Shown here piece by piece: positions 36,118 to 46,267 of a stretch of 64,000 nucleotides of DNA. Source of the DNA: Ferrimonas senticii DSM 18821 (GTDB lineage Bacteria; Pseudomonadota; Gammaproteobacteria; Enterobacterales; Shewanellaceae); NCBI RefSeq assembly GCF_000422665.1, contig NZ_AUGM01000001.1, positions 551,352-615,351 of the forward strand, given 5' to 3'. The position numbers were made by a program, and so were the translations under genes. The notes under the pieces were generated by a model, which was not told the DNA's origin, did no database searches, and worked only from the letters and a program-made list of their open reading frames with translations. Every line of letters starts with the position of its first letter. The stretch's first letter is position 1.

Positions 36118-37389
36118 ATGGCTCACTTTATCGACCGACGCTTAAACGCCAAAGGCAAAAGCACCGTTAACCGACAACGGTTCTTGCGGCGTTATCAGCA
36201 GCAGATTAAAAAAGCGGTGTCCGACTCCGTCACCAAACGCAGTGTCACCGACATCGACAGTGGCGAGAAGATCTCGATCCCAGCCCGCAACATCAACGAG
36301 CCGGTGTTCCATCATGGCAGTGGCGGCAAACGCGAGCGGGTTCATCCGGGCAATGACCAGTTCAGCAGCGGCGACCGGATCGAACGCCCACCTGGGGGTG
36401 GCGCAGGCGGCAGTGGCAGCGGCGATGCGTCAAACTCCGGGGAAGGCCAAGACAGCTTTGTATTTGACATCTCCAAAGAGGAATACCTGGACGTCCTATT
36501 TGATGATCTGGCGCTGCCAAACCTGCAGCAAAACACCTTAGATAAACTGGTCGAGTTTAAGACCTTTCGCGCCGGAGTCACCACCGACGGGGTTCCCGCC
36601 AATATCCATATCGTGCGCTCGCTGCGCCAATCACTGGCCCGGCGTACAGCGATGACCGGCGGAAAACGGCGCAAACTCAAGATACTTGAACAGCAATTGA
36701 GTGAGTTGTTGGCAACCCCTGGTTCGTCGGCTGAGACCATTGCGCAACTGCAAACGGAGATCGAACAGCTACAGCGAAAGATCGCCGCCGTGCCCTTTAT
36801 CGATACCTTCGATCTGCGCTACAACGCCTTTGTTAAACGACCAGTGCCGACCTCACGGGCGGTGATGTTCTGCCTGATGGACGTATCCGGCTCGATGGAT
36901 CAGGCCACCAAAGATATGGCCAAACGCTTTTACATCCTGCTTTATCTGTTTTTAACACGAACCTACAAGTCGTTGGATGTGGTGTTTATTCGCCACCATA
37001 CCCAAGCGAAAGAGGTCGATGAGCACGAGTTTTTCTACAGCCAAGAGACCGGCGGCACCATCGTTTCTAGCGCGCTGAAACTGATGCACCAGATCCAGCA
37101 AGAGCGCTATCCAGAAAACGAGTGGAACATCTATGCCGCCCAAGCGTCCGATGGCGATAACTGGGCTGATGATTCACCGCAGTGCCGACAAATAATGGAA
37201 AAACAGATCTTGCCGGTGTGTCGCTATTACACCTACATCGAGATCACCAATCGCGCTCACCAGACCTTATGGCGTGAATACGACAGTTTGGCGGCAACCG
37301 CCCCCCACTTTGCCCTGCAGCATATCCGCGGCATTGAAGATATCTATCCGGTATTCCGCGAACTGTTCCGTAAGCAGCAAGCCGCCTAA
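36118..37389 (+). CDS. yeaH: YeaH (UPF0229) von Willebrand-like protein
   Basis: A 423-residue cytoplasmic protein. It has a basic N-terminus ([27 protein letters not shown] region), a Gly/Ser-rich linker ([20 protein letters not shown]) and a vWA-like domain with the MIDAS-type motif [15 protein letters not shown] (about residues 255-270). The family always accompanies PrkA kinases. An AAGGAGG site precedes the ATG. It likely forms a complex with YeaG. The start and length match UPF0229. Confidence 0.95.
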   Translation: MAHFIDRRLNAKGKSTVNRQRFLRRYQQQIKKAVSDSVTKRSVTDIDSGEKISIPARNINEPVFHHGSGGKRERVHPGNDQFSSGDRIERPPGGGAGGSGSGDASNSGEGQDSFVFDISKEEYLDVLFDDLALPNLQQNTLDKLVEFKTFRAGVTTDGVPANIHIVRSLRQSLARRTAMTGGKRRKLKILEQQLSELLATPGSSAETIAQLQTEIEQLQRKIAAVPFIDTFDLRYNAFVKRPVPTSRAVMFCLMDVSGSMDQATKDMAKRFYILLYLFLTRTYKSLDVVFIRHHTQAKEVDEHEFFYSQETGGTIVSSALKLMHQIQQERYPENEWNIYAAQASDGDNWADDSPQCRQIMEKQILPVCRYYTYIEITNRAHQTLWREYDSLAATAPHFALQHIRGIEDIYPVFRELFRKQQAA

Positions 37390-37406
37390 GCGACAAAGGA
37401 GTTGCC

Positions 37407-38912
37407 ATGACGACCCGCAAGCCCCTGCCGGACGGCCCAGATTGGACATTCGAACTGCTTGAAGAGTACCAACACCACATCGCCCACGTGGCGGAACATT
37501 ACCGGTTGGACACCTACCCCAACCAGATTGAGGTGATTACCGCCGAGCAGATGATGGACGCCTATGCCAGTGTCGGCATGCCAATTGGCTACGCCCACTG
37601 GTCATTTGGCAAAAAGTTTATCGAAACCGAGCAACACTACAAGCGCGGCCAAATGGGACTGGCGTACGAAATCGTCATCAACTCCAATCCGTGTATCGCC
37701 TATCTGATGGAGGAGAACACCATCACCATGCAAGCCTTGGTGATGGCGCATGCCTGTTATGGCCACAACAGCTTTTTTAAGGGCAACTATCTCTTCCAAA
37801 CGTGGACCGACGCCGATTCCATTATCGATTACTTGGTGTTTGCTAAAAACTACATCGCTGAATGCGAGCGCCAACACGGCATTGATGCGGTCGAAGATAT
37901 TCTCGACTCCTGCCATGCGTTGATGAACCTGGGTGTCGATCGCTACAAGCGGCCATCGGAGATCTCACTGCGCGAAGAGAAACAACGGCAAAAAGAGCGC
38001 GAGGAATACCTACAAAGCCAAGTCAACGATCTGTGGCGAACGCTGCCGCTTAACAACGACAAACAGGAGCAGCAAAGCGAAGTTCGCTTCCCCGAAGAGC
38101 CCCAAGAGAACATTCTCTACTTCGTTGAAAAAAATGCACCGCTGCTGGAGTCTTGGCAGCGAGAGTTAGTACGGATTGTCCGCAAGATCTCGCAATACTT
38201 CTATCCGCAAAAACAGACCCAAGTGATGAACGAAGGCTGGGCGACCTTCTGGCACTACACCATCCTTAACCACCTTTATGACGAGGGGAAACTGACCGAT
38301 CGCTTTATGCTGGAGTTTCTCCACAACCACACCAATGTGGTGGCGCAGCCTGCCTATAACAGCCCTCATTATTCAGGGATCAACCCTTATGCACTGGGGT
38401 TTGCGATGTTTCAGGACATACGCCGCATCTGCGAACAGCCGGACGACGAAGACCGAGAGTGGTTCCCAGAGCTTGCGGGTAGCAACTGGCTTGATGCCGT
38501 GCACTTTGCGATGGCGAACTTTAAGGACGAAAGCTTTATTGCCCAGTACCTGTCGCCCAAGCTTATTCGCCAGTTCCGCTTGTTCCAGATCCACGATGAT
38601 GACCACAAGAACTATCTGGAAGTCGGCGCCATTCATAACGAGATAGGCTATCGTGATGTCCGCGCATCACTCGCTCGACAATACAACTTGAGTAACCTGG
38701 AACCGGACATTCAGGTGTTTGATGTCAAAGTGCGCGGCGATCGTAGCATGACTTTACGCTATACCCCACAGAACCGCACCCCATTGGCAACCGGCTTTGC
38801 CGAGGTGGTACGCCATCTGCATCGACTGTGGGGCTTTGAAGTGGTGTTGGAGCAGGTTCAAGAAAATGGGGCAGTCGAGGTGTTAGCTCGCTGCCCCAAT
38901 ACGGAAAGCTAG
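37407..38912 (+). CDS. ycgB: SpoVR family protein YcgB
   Basis: A 501-residue cytoplasmic SpoVR protein. It begins DWTFELLEEYQHHIAHVAEHY and contains the conserved MNEGWATFWHYTILNHLYDEGKL and SPHYSGINPYALGFAMFQDIRR. SpoVR was named from Bacillus spore cortex synthesis; its biochemical role in gammaproteobacteria is not known, but it is encoded with PrkA and YeaH in many genomes. An AAAGGAG site lies before the ATG, 17 bp after yeaH. The convergent fadR stop is 18 bp away, with no terminator visible between. Confidence 0.95.
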   Translation: MTTRKPLPDGPDWTFELLEEYQHHIAHVAEHYRLDTYPNQIEVITAEQMMDAYASVGMPIGYAHWSFGKKFIETEQHYKRGQMGLAYEIVINSNPCIAYLMEENTITMQALVMAHACYGHNSFFKGNYLFQTWTDADSIIDYLVFAKNYIAECERQHGIDAVEDILDSCHALMNLGVDRYKRPSEISLREEKQRQKEREEYLQSQVNDLWRTLPLNNDKQEQQSEVRFPEEPQENILYFVEKNAPLLESWQRELVRIVRKISQYFYPQKQTQVMNEGWATFWHYTILNHLYDEGKLTDRFMLEFLHNHTNVVAQPAYNSPHYSGINPYALGFAMFQDIRRICEQPDDEDREWFPELAGSNWLDAVHFAMANFKDESFIAQYLSPKLIRQFRLFQIHDDDHKNYLEVGAIHNEIGYRDVRASLARQYNLSNLEPDIQVFDVKVRGDRSMTLRYTPQNRTPLATGFAEVVRHLHRLWGFEVVLEQVQENGAVEVLARCPNTES

Positions 38913-38930
38913 TACCCTACCGGCTGGTGG

Positions 38931-39647
38931 TTACACCAGTTCGATGATGTCGGTCGGCAGATCATCGCGCATCGATGCCCAGATCTGCCCAGACTCTTTA
39001 CCGTATTTACGGATCAGCGGCAGTACCGCGTTGTGGTCGCCCTGCTGCGCCAACTGCGCTAATTGGCGATAATAGGTTAATGCTAACTGACGGGCTTCTT
39101 CATTGCTGAAGTAATAGCTACCGGCGCTGCTATACAGTTTGCGAAAGCCATTAAGAATCAAGGTGTAGATCGGGTTACCGGAAATAAACGCCAGCGAATG
39201 GTTCAAGCGGTAGTCGAAATCAGCAAAGGCTTCACCAGTGGCGGCCAACTGATCGACTTCGGCAAACAACTGGGTCACTTTTTCAGGGCTATTTCGCACC
39301 GCCGAACGGATATAAATCGAGCTGATATTGGTTCGCGCCGAAAGCAACTGATCCATCAGATCAGGCACGCCGTCCTGGTCCAGCTTGGCGATGGTTTCCA
39401 AGATGTTCAGCCCAGAGGTTTCCCAAAAATTATTCACCCGAGTCGGTTTACCATGTTGAATGGTCAGCCATCCGTCCCGAGCTAAGCGCTGCAATACTTC
39501 CCTTAGCGTGGTGCGAGTAACCCCAATCAACTCGGACAGTTCACGCTCAGCAGGCAAGATTGTGCCGGGTGGGAACTTGTTGTTCCATATCGATTTAACG
39601 ATGTATTCCTCGGCAAAGCTGGCTGGGCTTTGGGCATTGATGATCAT
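38931..39647 (-). CDS. fadR: Fatty acid metabolism regulator FadR
   Basis: A GntR-family acyl-CoA-responsive regulator of 238 residues, against 239 in E. coli. The winged helix ([37 protein letters not shown]) is almost identical to E. coli. The C-terminal FadR acyl-CoA domain includes [20 protein letters not shown]. It represses fatty-acid degradation and activates synthesis genes. Divergence from nhaB and proximity to ycgB reproduce the E. coli order. Confidence 0.98.
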   Translation of the reverse strand: MIINAQSPASFAEEYIVKSIWNNKFPPGTILPAERELSELIGVTRTTLREVLQRLARDGWLTIQHGKPTRVNNFWETSGLNILETIAKLDQDGVPDLMDQLLSARTNISSIYIRSAVRNSPEKVTQLFAEVDQLAATGEAFADFDYRLNHSLAFISGNPIYTLILNGFRKLYSSAGSYYFSNEEARQLALTYYRQLAQLAQQGDHNAVLPLIRKYGKESGQIWASMRDDLPTDIIELV

Positions 39648-39952
39648 GTTATACAGCCTATGTAATTGTTATCGTCTACGATTTTTATCGTTATTGTCAC
39701 TGGTGATGATAACAGACCAAAGTCCAATAGTAAGCAATCCGCCGCGCTGACCTTTCGATAGACAGATATATCTGAACTAATGTTCCTTTTTGCTACAGCG
39801 AACCAGAAAAATGGTTTTTTAACTGGATTTGTGAAGCACCTCATGACCGCTTTGGTCACGAATCACCCAGTAACCAGTTATATTCTCCTAGCCATTGGGG
39901 TAACCTCTGCACCCTAAAATTTCGAACGTTTAGTTTCACTCTTGAGGAAGTT
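39648..39952. promoter_or_regulatory. Divergent control region between fadR and nhaB
   Basis: About 305 bp containing both promoters. It holds a perfect 12-bp palindrome, CAGATATATCTG (39763-39774), and a TGACC-N5-GGTCA inverted repeat (39844-39858). Neither matches the FadR operator consensus. Individual -35/-10 boxes could not be assigned with confidence. Confidence 0.45.
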
Positions 39953-41533
39953 ATGGCCTTAACTATGCGCCAAGCTTTTATACATAACTTTTTGGGCAAT
40001 GCCCCAGGTTGGTATAAAGCTGCAATTTTGTGCTTCTTGCTGATCAACCCAGTGCTGTTCTACATCGATCCGTTTATCGCGGGTTGGGCACTGGTGATTG
40101 AATTTATTTTCACCTTGGCAATGGCACTGAAGTGCTACCCGCTGCAGCCTGGCGGTTTGCTGGCAATCGAAGCGGTTGCCATCGGCATGACCTCGCCGAA
40201 AATGGTACTGCATGAGATCCAAGCCAACCTGGAAGTAATCCTGCTGTTGGTCTTCATGGTGGCCGGTATTTACTTTATGAAGCAGCTGCTGCTGTTCGTA
40301 TTTACCAAGCTGATCACCAAGATCCACTCTAAAACTCTGCTATCTCTAGCGTTCTGTGCGTCTGCGGCGTTCCTGTCTGCGTTCCTAGACGCACTGACTG
40401 TAATCGCGGTAGTTATCAGCGTGGCAGTAGGCTTCTACTCCATCTACCACAAAGTGGCCTCTGGCAAAGACTTTAGCCAGAACCACGATCACGGTAATGA
40501 CGAAAGCATCCAGACCAGCAAAGAAGATCTGGAAGACTTCCGTGCCTTCCTGCGTAACCTGATGATGCACGCCGGTGTTGGTACTGCACTGGGTGGCGTA
40601 TGTACCATGGTAGGTGAACCACAAAACCTGATCATCGCGGCACAAGCGAACTGGGGCTTTGGTGAGTTCTTCCTGCGTATGGCGCCAGTTTCTATGCCAG
40701 TTCTGGCTGCCGGTCTACTAACTTGTGTGCTGGTTGAACGTTTCAAAGTGTTCACCTACGGTGCGCAACTGCCAGATTCTGTTCGTCAGATCCTGGTTCA
40801 ATTCGCAGAATATGAAGACGCCAAACGCACCAACAAAGAGAACATGCAGTTGATCGTGCAAGCGATCGTTGGCGTGTGGCTGGTTCTGGGTCTAGCGATG
40901 CACTTGGCAGCGGTGGGTCTAATCGGTCTGTCGGTGATCATTCTGTGTACTGCCTTTAACGGCATCACCGATGAGCACTCTCTGGGTAAAGCGTTTGAAG
41001 AAGCGCTGCCGTTTACTGCTTTGCTGGCAGTATTCTTCGCGGTTGTGGGCGTGATCATCGATCAAGGCCTGTTCACCCCGGTGATCACTTGGGTATTGAC
41101 CTTCGAAGGTAAAACTCAGGCGGTGATGTTCTACTTGGCTAACGGCTTGCTGTCGATGGTTTCCGACAACGTATTCGTTGGTACCGTATACATCAACGAA
41201 GTGAAAGCCGCCCTGCTGGACGGTCGCATCACTCTGGAACAGTTTGAAAAGCTGGCAGTTGCAATCAACACCGGTACTAACCTGCCATCCGTTGCTACCC
41301 CGAACGGTCAGGCTGCATTCCTGTTCTTGTTGACCTCCGCTCTGGCACCGCTGATCCGCCTGTCTTACGGTCGCATGGTAATTCTGGCTCTGCCTTACAC
41401 CATCGTTCTGACCCTGGTTGGTCTGCTGGCAATCCAGACTGGCTTCCTAGACTTTGCTACTCAGGCGATGTACGACTCTGGCATCCTGAAGATGGCTACT
41501 GAGATCCCAGGCGCTATCTCTAGCGGCCACTAA
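39953..41533 (+). CDS. nhaB: Na+/H+ antiporter NhaB
   Basis: A 526-residue inner-membrane antiporter with about twelve helices that exports sodium in exchange for protons and supports pH and salt homeostasis. It begins [19 protein letters not shown]. Family marks include [41 protein letters not shown] and [24 protein letters not shown]. Codon use favours strong translation (many preferred CTG and GGT codons). A GAGGAAG site precedes the ATG. Monocistronic, with a terminator. Confidence 0.97.
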   Translation: MALTMRQAFIHNFLGNAPGWYKAAILCFLLINPVLFYIDPFIAGWALVIEFIFTLAMALKCYPLQPGGLLAIEAVAIGMTSPKMVLHEIQANLEVILLLVFMVAGIYFMKQLLLFVFTKLITKIHSKTLLSLAFCASAAFLSAFLDALTVIAVVISVAVGFYSIYHKVASGKDFSQNHDHGNDESIQTSKEDLEDFRAFLRNLMMHAGVGTALGGVCTMVGEPQNLIIAAQANWGFGEFFLRMAPVSMPVLAAGLLTCVLVERFKVFTYGAQLPDSVRQILVQFAEYEDAKRTNKENMQLIVQAIVGVWLVLGLAMHLAAVGLIGLSVIILCTAFNGITDEHSLGKAFEEALPFTALLAVFFAVVGVIIDQGLFTPVITWVLTFEGKTQAVMFYLANGLLSMVSDNVFVGTVYINEVKAALLDGRITLEQFEKLAVAINTGTNLPSVATPNGQAAFLFLLTSALAPLIRLSYGRMVILALPYTIVLTLVGLLAIQTGFLDFATQAMYDSGILKMATEIPGAISSGH

Positions 41534-41562
41534 TCTCTGTCGGCAAACTCAAAGTTGCACAC

Positions 41563-41589
41563 AAAAAGGCGCCTATTGGCGCCTTTTTT
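41563..41589 (+). terminator. Terminator of nhaB
   Basis: The stem AAAAGGCGCC/GGCGCCTTTT with a TATT loop and a T6 tail, about 30 bp after the stop. Confidence 0.94.
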
Positions 41590-41661
41590 ATTACCTAAAC
41601 TTACGAACCAAATGATAAAGTTGCGGTCACAACAGATACATATTGTTTACATTTGGTAATT

Positions 41662-42216
41662 ATGAAACTGCCGCTACAAAAACTAAGACAGTTCAGCAAA
41701 AGCCGCGTCAGTTGGGGATTGCTACTGCTTTCTGCGCTTTCGCTGTTTGTCACCGCTTTGTGGTTTCAACACTACCAGCAACTTGAACCTTGTTTACTGT
41801 GTGTCTACATTCGCGTCGCGGTGTTAGGGGTGTTAGTCTCCAGCGCCATCGCCTTGATGATGCCGCACTATCTTGGGGCTAGACTAATTGGTCTTGTAGG
41901 ATGGTTGATCAGTTCAGGCTTTGGCTTACGAGAGTCGCTTGCCCTTATCGAAAAACAAGCCGGCACTGCTGATTTTGGCCTGTTTGGCCCGACCTGCGAT
42001 TACATCCCCAACTTCCCCGATTGGGCACCTTTGCATCAGTGGTTACCGCAATTTTTTCTGCCCAATGCCCAATGTGGCGAAGACAGCTGGCTGTTACTGG
42101 GATTAACTATGGCGCAGTGGATGGCGATTACTTTTATCGTCTACTTGGTGATTGCGTTGCTGGTATTGCTAAGCCAGCCGTTTCGCCAACCTGCCGCAAA
42201 CCTCGCTCCCCGTTAA
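41662..42216 (+). CDS. dsbB: Disulfide bond formation protein DsbB
   Basis: A four-helix inner-membrane quinone reductase of 184 residues that reoxidises DsbA. The periplasmic CLLC pair (Cys44, Cys47) follows the first helix, and a second pair lies in the later loop (GPTCDYIP and NAQCGEDS). Both disulfides are present. The ATG at 41662 is preferred to a TTG at 41653. The order nhaB-dsbB is as in E. coli. The transcript ends at a bidirectional terminator shared with ycgN. Confidence 0.96.
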   Translation: MKLPLQKLRQFSKSRVSWGLLLLSALSLFVTALWFQHYQQLEPCLLCVYIRVAVLGVLVSSAIALMMPHYLGARLIGLVGWLISSGFGLRESLALIEKQAGTADFGLFGPTCDYIPNFPDWAPLHQWLPQFFLPNAQCGEDSWLLLGLTMAQWMAITFIVYLVIALLVLLSQPFRQPAANLAPR

Positions 42217-42224
42217 TGCCAAAC

Positions 42225-42250
42225 AAAAACCGGCCAACTGGCCGGTTTCT
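42225..42250. terminator. Bidirectional terminator between dsbB and ycgN
   Basis: The stem AAACCGGCC/GGCCGGTTT with an AACT loop; it lies between the two convergent stop codons. Confidence 0.85.
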
Positions 42251-42256
42251 ATCACG

Positions 42257-42718
42257 TTAATCAAGATCTTTGGCTGGCCAACTGGCGATACAGCCCATCA
42301 ACACTTGACTGTCGGTACCAACATCACGCTCATCCAAGACTTTGTTGCGAATTGACATGCCGCTGGCGTGCATCGCCGATTGACTGCCGGTCAACAGCGG
42401 ATGCCAGCTTGGCAAGCCACGGCCTTCATGCAGACGACGATAGGCGCAGCTTGGCGGGAACCAGTACAACTCCTCAAGGTTCTCGACCGACACTTTCAGA
42501 CACTCAGGCACATACTTAAATCGCTGTGGATACTTATTACAGCGACAGGTTTTGTGGTTCAGCAACTGGCAAGCGACGTTGGTGAAGTACACTTCGTCGG
42601 TATCATCGTCGATCAACTTGTTTAGGCAGCACTTGCCGCAGCCGTCGCACAGCGATTCCCACTGCTCTTCGGTCATCTCTGACAAGGGTTTGTGCCAAAA
42701 CGGGGTCGATTCAGACAT
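42257..42718 (-). CDS. ycgN: YcgN (UPF0260) cysteine-rich protein
   Basis: A small cytoplasmic 153-residue protein of the YcgN/YkgJ-type CxxCxxxCC family, with [13 protein letters not shown] and [18 protein letters not shown]. The Cys pattern suggests a metal or Fe-S site. Function is not established. It is convergent with dsbB; in E. coli it lies near ycgL and minC, as here. The start has no unusual features. Confidence 0.93.
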   Translation of the reverse strand: MSESTPFWHKPLSEMTEEQWESLCDGCGKCCLNKLIDDDTDEVYFTNVACQLLNHKTCRCNKYPQRFKYVPECLKVSVENLEELYWFPPSCAYRRLHEGRGLPSWHPLLTGSQSAMHASGMSIRNKVLDERDVGTDSQVLMGCIASWPAKDLD

Positions 42719-42799
42719 AGCGATACTCTACTGCAATTTACGAGGGCGAAGATTATAGCGAAAAGCCGCGACGACTCCAGCCCTGTCGTCGCCTCAACA

Positions 42800-42830
42800 C
42801 AAAAAACGCCGAGCAAGCTCGGCGTTGTTT
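42800..42830 (-). terminator. Terminator of the lytic transglycosylase gene
   Basis: The stem ACGCCGAGC/GCTCGGCGT followed on the minus strand by a T6 run, about 20 bp after the stop. Confidence 0.88.
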
Positions 42831-42851
42831 CTGCTTAAGAGGTAGCGTTTG

Positions 42852-43817
42852 CTATCGTCCCAGTTTAATCCGATCAGACAGGTAACCAACCGCCACCGCA
42901 AAGTAGTTGGAGCGGTTCCAACGCATCAACGCATCGTAATTAGAATAAGCTAAGTAGATACGGCCAGATTCATCGTCTGGGTACACCAGTGACGCTTCAA
43001 TGTCGGCATTGGGCAGATCGCCACCATCCCACTTTCGAACGCCCAGTTGTTGCCACTCTGCCAGACTCTTTTTAACCTTGAGCCCTTTAACCTCTTCGGC
43101 GATCTCACTGGTAACCGAAACTTGCCGAGCCCAAGTTTTATCGGGATCCCAACCGACGTTTTGCAGGTAGTTCGCCGCTGAAGCAAACACGTCAGGCAAG
43201 GTCCCCCAGATATCTTTGCGACCATCGCCATCGTAATCTTCGGCATAGCTTAAAAACGAGGTTGGCATAAACTGAGTCTGCCCCATCGCCCCGGCCCAAG
43301 AGCCTTTCATCTTATCGGCACTGATATGACCGGCTTCGATGATCTCCAATGCCGCGAACAGTTGCTTTTTGAAAAAGGCTTCACGGCGTCCTTCGTAAGC
43401 TAACGAGGTAGTTGCACCAACCACTGAATAGTTACCGGTATAGCTGCCAAAGTTAGTCTCAATGCCCCACAACGCTACGATAAACCGTGGTTGCACCCCA
43501 TATTTTTCGCCAATCTCAGTGAGCAGCGGCAAATGCTCGTTGTAAAGCTTGATCGCCTTTTCTACTTTCCATTGCGGCACCGCTTGCGGCAAGTAAGTGT
43601 CTAGGGTCTTTTTGTGTTCAGGCTGACTGCGATCGGCAGCGATGGCACGTTTAAACAGTTTGATGCCGTCAAACGCCGAGTTGATGGTGGCATCAGAGAT
43701 GCCATTTTGCTTGGCCTCAACCTTCAACTGCGCCACGTAGCTTTCAAAGCTTGGCTGCTCTGCCGCAACCACACTAGTCGCCAGCAAACTGCTGGCCAAC
43801 AGCATCCTTGTGATCAT
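42852..43817 (-). CDS. MltB-family lytic murein transglycosylase
   Basis: A periplasmic enzyme of about 321 residues that cleaves peptidoglycan with anhydro-muramic acid formation. It has a Sec-type signal peptide (MITRMLLASSLLATSVVAA), not a lipobox as in E. coli MltB. The SLT_2 domain has the catalytic Glu in LWGIETNFGSYTG (about residue 120), GAMGQTQFMPTSFLSYA and DYDGDGRKDIWGT. Tandem ATGs (43820, 43817) follow GAGGA; the second has the better spacing. It starts 13 bp after ycgL and is probably co-transcribed with it. Confidence 0.92.
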   Translation of the reverse strand: MITRMLLASSLLATSVVAAEQPSFESYVAQLKVEAKQNGISDATINSAFDGIKLFKRAIAADRSQPEHKKTLDTYLPQAVPQWKVEKAIKLYNEHLPLLTEIGEKYGVQPRFIVALWGIETNFGSYTGNYSVVGATTSLAYEGRREAFFKKQLFAALEIIEAGHISADKMKGSWAGAMGQTQFMPTSFLSYAEDYDGDGRKDIWGTLPDVFASAANYLQNVGWDPDKTWARQVSVTSEIAEEVKGLKVKKSLAEWQQLGVRKWDGGDLPNADIEASLVYPDDESGRIYLAYSNYDALMRWNRSNYFAVAVGYLSDRIKLGR

Positions 43818-43830
43818 CATGTCCTCAACT

Positions 43831-44127
43831 TTAGTTGTCTCTGCGGGGCAAATCATCCAGCCCCAATTGGCGCCGATGTTGTTTGAGCATATCCTCTTTT
43901 GGCGGTGGCAACTGTAAAAAGAACCCCTTTTCTGCCAATTCGTTACGCACTTTGTTTATGTCAGCTTGACCAAGTTGCATCAGCTTTTCGATGGGTAACA
44001 CCATAACAAACTTTGGCACCCCAAACAGCGCCATCAATTGCTCTGGAACATCAGAAAAATCATCACGTTTATTGACGTAAAGGTAGGTATCAGCCTTCTT
44101 GCTGCTTTTATATACTGCACAAATCAT
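43831..44127 (-). CDS. ycgL: YcgL domain protein (UPF0745)
   Basis: A 98-residue cytoplasmic protein with the YcgL core CAVYKSSKKADTYLYVNKRDDFS, VPEQLMALFG and FFLQLPPPKEDMLKQH. Function is unknown. The frame is open to 44220, but the start at 44127 (or 44130; tandem ATG) matches the family N-terminus. It is divergent from minC, the classic location, and followed by the transglycosylase gene. Confidence 0.92.
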   Translation of the reverse strand: MICAVYKSSKKADTYLYVNKRDDFSDVPEQLMALFGVPKFVMVLPIEKLMQLGQADINKVRNELAEKGFFLQLPPPKEDMLKQHRRQLGLDDLPRRDN

Positions 44128-44347
44128 CATTTTACCGATTTTACGCTGCTTCGGCCTTGCGAAATAAGATAACCCCACTATACCATGCGATATCGCAATT
44201 TTGTCGCCGCTATTGAGCAACTTAGCTTAGTTGTTGCCGCTGCTCGCAGCGCTTTTGCCGCACGACCAATTTGTCCCCTTGATTACCCTACGCTTGCACG
44301 TCCACCACGTTCGCGTACTTGATTGCTATCAGAGGTTTTGAAAGCAG

Positions 44348-45010
44348 ATGGATGCCAATGCAATCCAATTTAAGGGCGGTGGTTTTACCCTATCGGTGCT
44401 GACCTTGTGCGGTGCCGACCTGCAATCACTGCAACAACAATTGGCGGATCATATTCGCAAAGCCCCGAAGTTGTTCGCGCAAATGCCAGTGGTGCTGGAT
44501 CTTAACCGCCTTAGTCAACAAATACCCCTGTGCGATGTCATCAGCATGACCCGTCAAGCGGGTTTAGCACCAATGGCGATAGAGAGCCAACAACAACAGC
44601 AGCAACAGCAAGCGCGGGATCTCGGCTTGCCGCTGTTCAAACGCAGCCGCGATCAAACTCAAACACCACTGGTTCCGCCCAAGGTCATTAGCCTGCCGGT
44701 GCGCTCTGGGCAACAGATCTATGCCGAAGGTGGTGATCTGATTGTACTTGGCGCTGTTAGTACCGGCGCTGAGATCGTCGCCGACGGCAGTATTCACGTA
44801 TACGGCACCTTGCGAGGCCGTGCCTTTGCTGGTGCCAATGGCCTAGAACAAGCGCGGATCTTCTGTCACAACCAACAAGCTGAACTGCTCTCTATTGCTG
44901 GTCATTATCAGCTCAGTGAACAGTTTGCACCCAGCCAATGGGGACAAGCGCTGATGACTTCACTCCAAGATCAAGCGCTGATCCACCAACCGATTCAACT
45001 ACGGCAGTAA
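44348..45010 (+). CDS. minC: Septum site-determining protein MinC
   Basis: The FtsZ-assembly inhibitor, 220 residues. The N-terminal FtsZ-binding domain is about residues 1-100 and the C-terminal beta-helix, with VPPKVISLPVRSGQQIYAEGGDLIVLGAVSTGAEIV, binds MinD. The linker carries eight consecutive Gln (residues 82-89), followed by ARDLGLPLFKR. It heads the minCDE operon, with minD starting 6 bp after its stop. Confidence 0.97.
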   Translation: MDANAIQFKGGGFTLSVLTLCGADLQSLQQQLADHIRKAPKLFAQMPVVLDLNRLSQQIPLCDVISMTRQAGLAPMAIESQQQQQQQQARDLGLPLFKRSRDQTQTPLVPPKVISLPVRSGQQIYAEGGDLIVLGAVSTGAEIVADGSIHVYGTLRGRAFAGANGLEQARIFCHNQQAELLSIAGHYQLSEQFAPSQWGQALMTSLQDQALIHQPIQLRQ

Positions 45011-45016
45011 CTCACT

Positions 45017-45829
45017 ATGTCTAAGATCATTGTTGTCACCTCCGGTAAAGGTGGGGTTGGCAAAACCACCACCTCCGCTTCTATCTCTATGGGCCTTGCA
45101 CTGCGTGGGCACCGCACCGTGGTTATCGACTTCGATATCGGCTTGCGTAATCTTGATCTGATCTTGGGCTGCGAACGCCGCGTGGTGTATGACTTCGTCA
45201 ACGTTATCCGCGGCGAAGCCACTTTAAATCAGGCACTGATCAAGGATAAGCGCAACGACAACTTGTATGTCCTTCCCGCTTCCCAAACCCGCGACAAAGA
45301 CGCCCTGTCTCAATCCGGTGTCGAACAGGTACTTGAACAGCTAAAACAGCAGTTTGACTTTATCATCTGTGACAGCCCTGCTGGCATCGAACACGGGGCG
45401 ATGATGGCGCTCTATTTTGCCGATGAAGCGATCGTCACCACCAACCCTGAAGTGTCTTCAGTACGCGACAGTGACCGTATCATTGGCATGCTGCAAAGCC
45501 GCTCTCGCCGTGCCGAACTGGGGCTTGAGCCAGTCAAAGAACACTTGCTACTGACCCGTTACAATCCAGAACGAGTGGCCTCCCAAGAGATGCTTAGCCT
45601 GGCGGATGTTGAAGAGATCCTGGCGATCCCAGTGCTGGGGTTGATCCCAGAATGTGGCTCGGTGTTAAACGCCTCCAACAAAGGTCTGCCGGTGATCATG
45701 GATGAGACCAGCCACGCTGGCCAAGCCTATCAGGATGCGGTATCGCGACTGCTGGGCGAAGATAAACCACTGCGCTTTTTGGATGTAGAGAAAAAAGGCT
45801 GGCTGAAGAAACTGTTTGGAGGGAACTAA
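45017..45829 (+). CDS. minD: Septum site-determining ATPase MinD
   Basis: A 270-residue ParA/MinD ATPase that recruits MinC and MinE to the membrane and drives pole-to-pole oscillation. It has the deviant Walker A SGKGGVGKTTTSASI (residues 8-22), switch regions VIDFDIGLRNLDLI and DSPAGIEHGAM, and the C-terminal membrane helix KKGWLKKLFGGN. minE starts 2 bp after the stop. Confidence 0.99.
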   Translation: MSKIIVVTSGKGGVGKTTTSASISMGLALRGHRTVVIDFDIGLRNLDLILGCERRVVYDFVNVIRGEATLNQALIKDKRNDNLYVLPASQTRDKDALSQSGVEQVLEQLKQQFDFIICDSPAGIEHGAMMALYFADEAIVTTNPEVSSVRDSDRIIGMLQSRSRRAELGLEPVKEHLLLTRYNPERVASQEMLSLADVEEILAIPVLGLIPECGSVLNASNKGLPVIMDETSHAGQAYQDAVSRLLGEDKPLRFLDVEKKGWLKKLFGGN

Positions 45830-45831
45830 AC

Positions 45832-46086
45832 ATGGCTTTACTGGATTACTTTAAACGCGACAAGCAAGCAACCAGTGCACAGACCGCCAAAGAGCGATTG
45901 CAGATCATCGTCGCCCATGAGCGTTCGCAGCGGGATCAGCCGGACTATCTGCCGGCATTGCGGCGCGAGATTTTGGAAGTGATCAGCAAGTATGTCGACA
46001 TTGCGCCAGAGGATTTGCAGTGTCAGATTGAACGCCGCGAAGGCGCTCTAACTGTGTTAGAACTGAACGCCACGCTGTCAAAATAG
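45832..46086 (+). CDS. minE: Cell division topological specificity factor MinE
   Basis: An 84-residue MinD-ATPase activator. The N-terminal membrane and MinD-binding region begins MALLDYFKRDKQATSAQTAKER. The topological-specificity domain includes DYLPALRREILEVISKYVDI. It ends the minCDE operon; a strong terminator lies about 100 bp downstream. A GGAGGG site precedes the ATG. Confidence 0.98.
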   Translation: MALLDYFKRDKQATSAQTAKERLQIIVAHERSQRDQPDYLPALRREILEVISKYVDIAPEDLQCQIERREGALTVLELNATLSK

Positions 46087-46183
46087 CGCAATCGATAACC
46101 AGTCGATGCGTAAGATCACGACCGCCAATTCACCAGGGTAATAATTGTCGTGGATCTTAATTAAATTTGGTAGAAACCGCCCA

Positions 46184-46226
46184 GAAACGGGTTTGTTAGC
46201 TAGCATGACAAACCCGTTTCTTTTTT
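46184..46226 (+). terminator. Terminator of minCDE
   Basis: A 13-bp perfect stem (GAAACGGGTTTGT/ACAAACCCGTTTC) with an 11-nt loop and a T6 tail, 100 bp downstream of minE. Confidence 0.93.
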
Positions 46227-46267
46227 AATGACGCACACTTACGTTTTATATCCACGGGGTTAAAAAG

